This document shows positions 53,159 to 60,082 of a stretch of 64,000 nucleotides of DNA, in pieces (the stretch's first letter is position 1; every line of letters starts with the position of its first letter). The stretch is from Halomonas gemina. GTDB taxonomy: Bacteria > Pseudomonadota > Gammaproteobacteria > Pseudomonadales > Halomonadaceae. A model generated the notes under the pieces. The model was not told where the DNA came from, ran no database searches, and saw nothing but the letters and a program-made list of their open reading frames with translations. Both the position numbers and the translations under genes were made by a program. The stretch is from positions 78,072 through 142,071 of the forward strand of contig NZ_JAMJPK010000008.1 of NCBI RefSeq assembly GCF_023554995.1. The letters run 5' to 3'.

Positions 53159-53591
53159 CTACCGCCAGCTCAGCATCAGGAAAAGTCCCACCACCATCCC
53201 CGCCAGGTGGGCGAAATGCGCCACACTCTAGCGGGTGCCTGCTATACCGGACCATAGCTCTACGAGGCCGATGACGATCACGAAGTACTTGGCCTTCATG
53301 GGAATCGGCGGGATCAGCAGCAATATTGAGCAACAATTACTCTGGCCGTTCGTATTGCCTCACGAGAAAAGGTTACTCTGCTGCCTCATCAGGAATGTTA
53401 CCAAGGCCAGACCCAACTCGCCCCCAGCACGCACAGGAAATAGTAGACGGCGAAGCGCTAGCTGCCCCAGTCGCGCTTCAGGGGACTGCCGAACATCCAC
53501 AGCACGAACATGTTGATGAAAAGATGAAAGAAGCTTCCGGGGAGGAAGGCATAGCGCAGCAACTGCCAGAGATGGAACTCGCCCGCCAGTC
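53159..53591 (-). pseudogene. Rhomboid family intramembrane protease, decayed remnant
   Basis: Reading the minus strand from about 53591 gives 'FHLWQLLRYAFLPGSFFHLF', then 'NMFVLWMFGSPLKRDWGS', a stop, then 'RFAVYYFLCVLGAS'. After a scrambled stretch of about 80 bp it resumes as 'LLIPPIPMKAKYFVIVIGLVELW', stop, and 'VAHFAHLAGMVVGLFLML'. These are rhomboid protease segments in order. The part with the catalytic GxSG serine is missing. The 5' end stops where the 74-bp duplicated segment begins. At least two in-frame stops plus a deletion make it non-functional. Confidence 0.8.
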
Positions 53592-53665
53592 CGCTTCACC
53601 CGGCTGCACCAGGGCAGCGCGCGTCCCGCTGAAGGGCCGAGGCGCCATTGAGCCACGCCGCCCGG
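53592..53665 (+). repeat. 74-bp direct repeat, copy B
   Basis: This is a non-coding copy of the 3' end of the hypothetical gene at 51796, with five mismatches to copy A. It abuts the broken 5' end of the rhomboid remnant and so marks a rearrangement joint. Confidence 0.93.
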
Positions 53666-53772
53666 AGCCAGGACGATGCGGCGGGCGGGGCACCGAGCCG
53701 GCATTGATTGCCGAGGGCCAGGAGCGCTAATGTGGGGGTGAGGCATCCAGGGACGACACGGAGGGCTCCCCC

Positions 53773-53898
53773 ATGACCGAGCGCAAGGCCAGAAGCGTGA
53801 TCACGCGGGTCTTCGTACCCGCCCACGTCCGCGACCTGCCCAACGGCGAGCGGGTGACGATACCCGGCCATTACAAGGCCCCGCCGCCCCGGCGATAG
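53773..53898 (+). CDS. Small basic protein (41 aa), hypothetical
   Basis: A 41-codon frame starts at ATG 53773 with CGGAGGG upstream. The product begins 'MTERKARSVITRVFVPAHVR' and ends in a Pro- and Arg-rich tail. It is followed after 9 bp by a DUF3565 gene on the same strand, so it is probably the first gene of that small operon. No family is recognised. Codon use fits the host. Confidence 0.55.
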   Translation: MTERKARSVITRVFVPAHVRDLPNGERVTIPGHYKAPPPRR

Positions 53899-53907
53899 CC
53901 TCCCGCC

Positions 53908-54123
53908 ATGCAGCAGCCCATCATCGGCTACCACCTCGACGAGGAGGGCCACTGGGTCGCGGAACTCGCCTGCGGCCATAACCAGCACGTCCGCCATCAG
54001 CCGCCTTGGACCGAGCGTCCCTGGGTGACCAGCGAGGCCGGTCGGCGCTCCCGTCTCGGCCTCGCCCTCGAGTGCGTAAAGTGTGATCGTGGCGAGCCCC
54101 GTGACAACCCGCGCAGCGACTAG
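53908..54123 (+). CDS. DUF3565 family protein (71 aa), probable zinc-binding
   Basis: The 71-residue protein 'IIGYHLDEEGHWVAELACGHNQHVRH' (in part) with 'PPWTERPWV' and 'ECVKCDRGE' matches DUF3565. The pattern CGHxQHxRH followed by CxxC suggests a single zinc site. Function is unknown. It precedes the LigD-type phosphoesterase gene by 31 bp on the same strand. Confidence 0.88.
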   Translation: MQQPIIGYHLDEEGHWVAELACGHNQHVRHQPPWTERPWVTSEAGRRSRLGLALECVKCDRGEPRDNPRSD

Positions 54124-54154
54124 ACTGGGGATAGCCACCACCCGGAGATGCCCC

Positions 54155-54748
54155 ATGGCCGCATCCCGCGACACCCCGACACGCTACCGCGAGAAGCGTG
54201 ACCCACGCCGTACCCCCGAGCCCATGGAAGATGGCCGGGAGAGTGACCGACCGCGCTTCGTCATCCAGCAGCATGCCGCCTCCACCCTGCACTACGATGT
54301 CCGCCTCGAGGTCGATGGCGTGCTAAGGTCCTGGGCCGTGCCCAAGGGCCCCTCCACCGACCCGCGGGTCAAGCGCCTGGCGATCCCCACCGAGGATCAT
54401 CCCCTGGCCTATGCCGACTTCGAGGGCGTGATCCCCGAGGGCGAATACGGCGCCGGAACCGTGCTGATCTGGGATCGCGGCCACTACCGCAACCTCGCGG
54501 ACCACGCCTCGATCGCCGAGCAGCTCGAAGACGGCCATGCCACCGTGTGGCTGGAAGGGGAGAAACTGCGCGGGGGCTATGCGCTGATACGCACTCACCT
54601 GGGGCAGGGGGAGGGCTGGCTGCTGGTGAAGATGGAGGACGAGGCCGCCGATGCGCGACGTAACCCCACGTCCACCGAACCCGCGTCCGTGGTGTCGGAG
54701 CGCACCCTGGAGAGGATCACCCGCGAGGCGGGCCGGGACCAGTCCTGA
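54155..54748 (+). CDS. Stand-alone LigD-type 3'-phosphoesterase (DNA polymerase ligase N-terminal domain)
   Basis: The 197-residue protein shows the LigD PE-domain core 'FVIQQHAASTLHYDVRLE' with metal-binding His and Asp, then 'LRSWAVPKGPS', 'EDHPLAYADFEGVIPEGEYGAG' (in part) and 'KLRGGYALIRT'. PE domains trim 3'-phosphates and ribonucleotides at breaks before end joining. No ligase or polymerase domain and no Ku gene is in the window. ATG 54155 has GGAG upstream. The C-terminal 40 residues form an acidic, then basic tail without a known domain. Confidence 0.88.
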   Translation: MAASRDTPTRYREKRDPRRTPEPMEDGRESDRPRFVIQQHAASTLHYDVRLEVDGVLRSWAVPKGPSTDPRVKRLAIPTEDHPLAYADFEGVIPEGEYGAGTVLIWDRGHYRNLADHASIAEQLEDGHATVWLEGEKLRGGYALIRTHLGQGEGWLLVKMEDEAADARRNPTSTEPASVVSERTLERITREAGRDQS

Positions 54749-54829
54749 GCCCGGAGAGTCCGCGACGCCCGCGGCCCGGATGGACCGCGAGGCGCCCGCC
54801 GATGCGGAGGGAGGAAGGCCGGGGAATCG

Positions 54830-55009
54830 CTATCCCTTGGGCCCGAACAGGAACCAGATGATCAACCCGATCAGTGGGAAGAACAGCAGTACCAGGATCC
54901 AGATCAGCTTGGAGAGCCCGCTGGCCGGGCTCTTGGCCACCTTGACGACGGCCCAGATGACGATGATCAGCCAGATCAGGCCCAGCAGGCCGCCTACTTC
55001 GATACCCAT
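54830..55009 (-). CDS. PLDc_N-type small membrane protein (59 aa)
   Basis: The 59-residue protein has two membrane spans (about 5-23 and 35-54) and the signature 'LIWILVLLFFPLIGLIIWFLFGPK' (in part), typical of the PLD-nuclease N-terminal (PLDc_N) family. These are small membrane proteins seen alone or before cardiolipin-synthase domains. A GGAGA ribosome-binding site precedes the ATG. The gene is alone, convergent with the phosphoesterase gene. Confidence 0.85.
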   Translation of the reverse strand: MGIEVGGLLGLIWLIIVIWAVVKVAKSPASGLSKLIWILVLLFFPLIGLIIWFLFGPKG

Positions 55010-55129
55010 GCGACATCTCCTTGTCGGTTTCCATTTGGCGAAGTGCCGCCCTTAGAGGTAGCACAGCGGCCGCGAAACGCACAATCGCGGCCGGTAGCGA
55101 TTTGTCAGCATGGGTTACGGGCAAGGCGC

Positions 55130-55795
55130 TCATTCGGGCAGCAGGTGCCCGACCTTGACGTAGATCAGCGCGCCGTCCTCCCGCGTGAAGGGCGTGTGCT
55201 GGCTGCGATGGGGGCTGCGCAGCCAGCTGCCGGCGGGATAGGCCCCATGCTCGTCATGGAAGGTGCCCTCGAGGACCAGGATCTCCTCGCCGCCCCAGTG
55301 GGCATGGGTCTGGAAGCGGGTGTTGGGGGCCCAGCGCACCAGCGCCACGTGCTCGCCCTCGAAGTCGTGCAGCGGCAACACCTCGAGCCCGTCGACGAGC
55401 CCGGGCCGCCAGGGCTCGGCGCGGGTGTCGATGACCTTCTGCTGGGTGTCGTCCGGCGAGAACTGGTGCAGCTTGACGAAGATCAGCGCCCCCTGAGCGC
55501 CCACCCGCGGGGCATGGGCGGTGCCGATGGGGTTGCGCAGGTAGTGGCCCGCGGGGTAGCGGCCATGCTCGTCGGCGAACTCGCCCTCCAGCACCAGGAT
55601 CTCCTCGCCCCCGCCATGCTCATGGGTCGGGAAGGTACTGTCGGGCGCATAGCGCACCAGGGAGGTGGCCCGGGCCACCTCGTCGCCGACCCGGTCGAGC
55701 ATCATCCGCTCCACCCCCGGGGTAGGGGATTCCACCCAGCGGTACTGGTCGGGAGTGATTACCGCACGGCGACTGAAGTCGGCATTGAGTCGCAT
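55130..55795 (-). CDS. Double cupin protein, ChrR-like
   Basis: The 221-residue protein has two similar cupin modules. The first has 'FPTHEHGGGEEILVLEGEF' (about residues 55-75) and the second 'FQTHAHWGGEEILVLEGTF' (about 158-178). Each is followed by 'DEHGxYPAGxxLRxP'. The His and Glu residues are the usual metal ligands. The modules resemble the cupin of the ChrR anti-sigma family, but there is no zinc-binding anti-sigma domain and no sigma-factor gene nearby, so an enzymatic or sensor role is as likely. Confidence 0.82.
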   Translation of the reverse strand: MRLNADFSRRAVITPDQYRWVESPTPGVERMMLDRVGDEVARATSLVRYAPDSTFPTHEHGGGEEILVLEGEFADEHGRYPAGHYLRNPIGTAHAPRVGAQGALIFVKLHQFSPDDTQQKVIDTRAEPWRPGLVDGLEVLPLHDFEGEHVALVRWAPNTRFQTHAHWGGEEILVLEGTFHDEHGAYPAGSWLRSPHRSQHTPFTREDGALIYVKVGHLLPE

Positions 55796-55935
55796 GATGC
55801 CCTCCTACTGACAGGGGCTCCGGGACAGGGCCTCTCGATGCCGAGCCGCTGACCTGGCCCGACGCTTGCATGACCACCGCGTGGCCTCCATCGGTTAGCA
55901 TGGGGCTCCCCACCGCCATTCGCAAGGAGTCGCCC

Positions 55936-57753
55936 TTGGCCATCGACCTGCTGCTCAATGCGCTGATCTTCCTCACCGCGGCGGTGCTGATCGTGCCGGT
56001 CTTCAAGCGCCTGGGGCTCGGCGAGGTGCTGGGCTACCTGGCCGCGGGGGTGGTCATCGGCCCCTCGGCCCTGGCCCTGGTGGCCGATGCCGAGGCGGTG
56101 CTGCAGTTCTCCCAGGTCGGCATCGTCTTCCTGCTGTTCGTGATCGGACTGGAGCTCAAGCCCTCGCGCCTGCGCGTGATGCGCAAGGCGGTGTTCGGCT
56201 TCGGCAGCCTGCAGGTGGCCATCACCACGGCCCTGCTCTCGCTGGCGGCCTGGTGGCTGGGGCTCTCTCCCGCCGCGGCGCTGGTGGTGGGCTTCAGCCT
56301 GGGGCTCTGCTCCACGCCGCTGGTGCTGCAGCTGCTCGGCGAGCGCAAGGAGCTGCAGACCCGCCACGGCCGCAATGCCTTCGCCCTGCTGCTGTTCCAG
56401 GACCTGGCGGCCATCCCGGTGCTGGTGATCATCCCCATGCTGGCCGCGGATAGCCTGCTGGCCGATGGCCTGATACCCCTGCTCGAGGGGGTGCTGGTTG
56501 CCGTCGGCGCCTTCCTCGGGCTGATCGTCGGCGGCCGCTACCTGCTGCGGCCGCTGTTCCACTATGCAGCAGCGACCCGCAGCCGCGAGGTGTTTGCAGG
56601 CACGGTGCTGCTGGTGGTGATCGGCGCCGCCCTGCTGATGGAGCTGGCCGGGCTCTCCATGGCGCTGGGGGCGTTCATCGCCGGCGTGCTGCTCGCCGAT
56701 TCGAAGTACCGCCACAACATCGAGGCCGATATCGAGCCCTACCGCGGCCTGCTGCTGGGGCTCTTCTTCATGGCGGTGGGCATGACGGCCGATATCCGCC
56801 TGATCGGCGAGATGCCGCTGGTCGTGCTCGGCCTGACCCTGGGGCTGGTGCTGCTCAAGGCACTGGCCATGCTGGTCGCTGCCAGGGTCCACGGCACCGG
56901 CTGGAAGGATGCCGGCAACCTGGGGGTGCTGCTCTCCCAGGGCGGCGAGTTCGGCTTCGTGCTGCTCTCCGCGGCGGCCACGGCCGCCCTGCTCGACCCG
57001 TCGCTGGTCAGCCTGCTGATTCTCGTGATATCGCTCTCCATGGCGACCACCCCACTGCTCTTCCAGCTGCATGTGCGCGGCCTGCGCCGCCTCTTCACCC
57101 GCCCCCGGCCGAAGCGCGCCTACGACACCCTGCCCGACGATGCCCCGCAGATCATCATCGCCGGGTTCGGCCGCTTCGGGCAGATCATGGGGCGCGCCCT
57201 GCAGGGGCTGAAGATCCCCTACACGGTGCTCGACATCAACGCCGACCAAGTCGAGGTGGTGCGCCGCTATGGCAACAAGGTCTACTACGGCGATGCCTCG
57301 CGCATCGACCTGCTCAAGGCCGCCGGCGCCGACCGGGCCCGGGTGCTGGTGGTGGCGGTGGGTGACCCCGAAGCCTCGATGCGCATCGTCGGCCAGGTGC
57401 GGCGCCAGTTTCCCCATCTTCAGCTCTATGCCCGGGCGCGCAACCGTCACCATGCCCACCTGCTGATGCGCGCCGGAATCACCCATATCGTGCGCGAACT
57501 GCTGCCCGCCAGCCTGGAGCTGACCCGCGACGCCCTGATCGGCCTGGGCATCCCCCGAGAGCAGGCCCAGCACACCATCGATACCTTCCGACCCCACGAC
57601 GAGCAGGCGCTGCTGCGCCAGCTCGAGGTGTTCGGCAACGAGCAGCAGCAGATCCAGACCATCCAGGAGGCCGCCCGGGAACTCGAGACGCTCTACGAGG
57701 ACGACGAGGAGATCGCCACCCGGGTGGAGGAGATCCCGGAGGAGCCGCGCTGA
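55936..57753 (+). CDS. KefB/KefC-type cation:proton antiporter with RCK domain
   Basis: The 605-residue protein has 12-13 membrane spans of the CPA2 fold ('LGEVLGYLAAGVVIGP', 'FRYC'-free core, 'GAFIAGVLLADSKYRHNIEADIEPY' in part, 'SQGGEFGFVLL') and a C-terminal RCK/TrkA-N domain ('IIAGFGRFGQIMGRAL', about residue 407). Kef proteins export potassium under electrophile stress. The start is placed at TTG 55936 because AAGGAG lies seven bases upstream and the family N terminus begins there. No KefF/KefG gene is adjacent. Confidence 0.92.
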   Translation: MAIDLLLNALIFLTAAVLIVPVFKRLGLGEVLGYLAAGVVIGPSALALVADAEAVLQFSQVGIVFLLFVIGLELKPSRLRVMRKAVFGFGSLQVAITTALLSLAAWWLGLSPAAALVVGFSLGLCSTPLVLQLLGERKELQTRHGRNAFALLLFQDLAAIPVLVIIPMLAADSLLADGLIPLLEGVLVAVGAFLGLIVGGRYLLRPLFHYAAATRSREVFAGTVLLVVIGAALLMELAGLSMALGAFIAGVLLADSKYRHNIEADIEPYRGLLLGLFFMAVGMTADIRLIGEMPLVVLGLTLGLVLLKALAMLVAARVHGTGWKDAGNLGVLLSQGGEFGFVLLSAAATAALLDPSLVSLLILVISLSMATTPLLFQLHVRGLRRLFTRPRPKRAYDTLPDDAPQIIIAGFGRFGQIMGRALQGLKIPYTVLDINADQVEVVRRYGNKVYYGDASRIDLLKAAGADRARVLVVAVGDPEASMRIVGQVRRQFPHLQLYARARNRHHAHLLMRAGITHIVRELLPASLELTRDALIGLGIPREQAQHTIDTFRPHDEQALLRQLEVFGNEQQQIQTIQEAARELETLYEDDEEIATRVEEIPEEPR

Positions 57754-57760
57754 GGCGCCA

Positions 57761-60082
57761 TCATTCGATGGCCCACCACCCCGGCAGCCGGCCCCGTATC
57801 TCGCGGCGTGCGAAGCGGTCGTCCATCAGCACCACCGTGCCCTCGTCGTCGGGCCCCCGGATCACCCGGCCCGCCGCCTGCACCACCTTGATCAGCCCCG
57901 GGATGCGGTAGGCGTAGTCGTCGCCTTGACCGAAGCGCGCCGCCAGGCGCGCCTTGAGGGCCTCGTTGAAGGGGTCGAAAGGCGGCAGGCCCAGGGTGGC
58001 GATGAAGGCGCCGACCAGCCGCTCGCCGGGCAGGTCGATGCCCTCGGCGAAGGCCCCGCCCAGCACCGCGAAGCCGATCCCCATCCCGCCTGGCGCGAAG
58101 CCGGCCAGGAAGGCGTCGCGGGCCTCCTCGCGCATGCCGCGGGTCTGGGCACGCACGGGAATCTCCGGGTGGGCCTCCTGCAAGCGTGCCAGGGCCGCCT
58201 CCAGGTAGGCGAAGCTGCTGAAGAAGGCCAGGTAGTGGCCCGGCCGGCGGCGGTACTGGCCGGCCAGTTCGGCGACGATGGGCGCCAGTGACGCCTCCCG
58301 ATCGCGCAGCCGGGTGGAGATGTCGGCACGGATGCGCACTTCGAGCTGCTCGGCGGCGAACGGCGAGGCGACCTCCTGCCACACCGTGGCCGACGGCAGG
58401 CCCAGCAGGTCCCGATGATAGTGGGCGGGACTCAGGGTCGCCGAGAAGAGCACGGCAGACTGCGCCGCCGCAAAGCGCGGCGCCAGGAAGTCCGCCGGCA
58501 CCAGATTGCGCAGCCCCAGCACGGCCCGACCACGGCCGTGGCGAGCCAGGTCGCACAGCGAGTGGTCGCCGAAGGACTCCGCCAGGCGGGTAAAGGCCAG
58601 CGCCTCGAAGAGCAGCTCCTGGAGCGCAAGGGTGGCCTGGTCGGGGTGCTCGCCGAGATGCTCGGTGATGGCGCCGGCGACGCCCTGCAGGGCCGCGACC
58701 AGCCCGCCGGGCAGGTCGTCGAGCACCCGGTAGGCCGGCCGGCCCGGCTCGCCGGCCTCGCTCATGCCCGCCTCCCGGACCAACGCCTGCCACTGCCGGG
58801 CCAGCCGCCCCAGGGGCCGCTGCAGGGCCCCGGGCGCCTCACGGCGCAGGCGGGCGAGACGGCGCTGGTCAAGCTCGGCGCTGTACATGCCCCGGGCCCG
58901 CTCCACCAGGTTATGGGCCTCGTCCACCAGCAGGCCCAGGCGCCAGCCGTTGGCCCGGGCGAGGCCGTGCAGCAGGGCATTGGCATCGAACCAGTGGTTG
59001 ACGTCGCCGACCACCACGTCGCACCAGCGCGCCAGCTCCTGCCCCAGATAGTAGGGGCAGAGGCCGTGGTCGAGGGCTACCTCGCGCAGCGCCTCGCGGT
59101 CCAGCCAGCCACGTGCCACGGCGGCCTGGCGCGCCGCCGGCAGCCGGTCGTAGAAGCCTGCTGCCAGCGGGCAGGCCTCGCCATGGCAGGCCCGGTCGGG
59201 ATACTCGCAGGCCTTCTCCCGGGCGGTGAGCTCCAGCACCCGCAGCGGGGCGGGCATGGCATCCGGGCTGCCGGCGTCTGGGCTTCCGGCGGCCTCCTTC
59301 CCGGCACCGAGGACCGCCAGAGCATCCAGCGCCAGCCGGCGCCCCGGGGTCTTCATGGTCAGGAAGGCTAGGCGGTCGAGCCCCTGGCGGGGCATGGCCT
59401 TGAGCAGCGGGAAGAGGGTGCCGAGGGTCTTGCCGATGCCGGTAGGCGCCTGGACCAGCAGGCAGCGGCCGGTGCTGGCGGCCTTGTAGACGCTCTCCGC
59501 CAGGTCGCGCTGGCCGGGACGGAAGGCGTGGTGGGGAAAGGTAAGCTCGCCGAGCGCCTCATCGCGCCGCTCGCGATGCCGGGCCTCCTGCGCCGCCCAG
59601 GCCAGAAAGCGTCGGCACTGGACCGCGAAGAAGGCCTGAAGCTCGGCAGCGCTCGCCTCGCGGGTCAGCACGGTCTCGCGGCCGGTGGTGATGTCCAGGT
59701 AGACCAGCGCCAGGGTCAGCGAGGCGAGGCCACGCTCGGCACACAGCAGCGCGCCATAGACGCTGACCTGGGCCCAGTGCAGGGCCCGCTGGTTGTCAGC
59801 CATGCGCTCCAGACGGCCGCGATGGGTCTTGACCTCCTCCAGGCGGTTGGCCGACGGGTCGAAGCCGTCGGCGCGGCCGGCCACCCGGAGCCCCTCGAAG
59901 GAGGCGGAGAGCGGCAGCTCGGCCTCGTAGCCCTCGCCGCGCCGTTTCGCCACCCGGGCATGGCCCGCGATGCCCTCCCTGGCGCTGGGGGCCGGGGTGA
60001 AGCGGTGGTCCAGGTCCCCCTCCCGGGCGGTGAAGTCGCACAGCGCACGCACCGCCACCCGATAGCCCGCCCCCTCGCTCAT
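57761..60082 (-). CDS. XPD/DinG-type Fe-S helicase with N-terminal PD-(D/E)XK nuclease domain
   Basis: The 773-residue protein begins with a nuclease-like domain: Asp 72, 'EVK' at 83-85 and a QxxxY pair (Gln 105, Tyr 109), the RecB/Cas4-type pattern. A superfamily 2 helicase follows: Walker A 'APTGIGKT' (212-219), four cysteines for a [4Fe-4S] cluster (292, 299, 304, 342) and DEAH (387-390). Later motifs include 'LFSATLSP' and 'AAGRVIRGPDDEG'. These are hallmarks of XPD/FANCJ/DinG 5'-3' helicases. Its start overlaps the stop of the VRR-NUC gene by 4 bp, so the two products are likely made together. The 3' end is 7 bp from the convergent antiporter gene. Confidence 0.9.
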   Translation of the reverse strand: MSEGAGYRVAVRALCDFTAREGDLDHRFTPAPSAREGIAGHARVAKRRGEGYEAELPLSASFEGLRVAGRADGFDPSANRLEEVKTHRGRLERMADNQRALHWAQVSVYGALLCAERGLASLTLALVYLDITTGRETVLTREASAAELQAFFAVQCRRFLAWAAQEARHRERRDEALGELTFPHHAFRPGQRDLAESVYKAASTGRCLLVQAPTGIGKTLGTLFPLLKAMPRQGLDRLAFLTMKTPGRRLALDALAVLGAGKEAAGSPDAGSPDAMPAPLRVLELTAREKACEYPDRACHGEACPLAAGFYDRLPAARQAAVARGWLDREALREVALDHGLCPYYLGQELARWCDVVVGDVNHWFDANALLHGLARANGWRLGLLVDEAHNLVERARGMYSAELDQRRLARLRREAPGALQRPLGRLARQWQALVREAGMSEAGEPGRPAYRVLDDLPGGLVAALQGVAGAITEHLGEHPDQATLALQELLFEALAFTRLAESFGDHSLCDLARHGRGRAVLGLRNLVPADFLAPRFAAAQSAVLFSATLSPAHYHRDLLGLPSATVWQEVASPFAAEQLEVRIRADISTRLRDREASLAPIVAELAGQYRRRPGHYLAFFSSFAYLEAALARLQEAHPEIPVRAQTRGMREEARDAFLAGFAPGGMGIGFAVLGGAFAEGIDLPGERLVGAFIATLGLPPFDPFNEALKARLAARFGQGDDYAYRIPGLIKVVQAAGRVIRGPDDEGTVVLMDDRFARREIRGRLPGWWAIE

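Noticed and set aside
53360..53746. Minus-strand gene of 128 codons
   Set aside because: It runs across the 74-bp repeat and the rhomboid remnant in a frame different from the rhomboid text, and lacks any signature.
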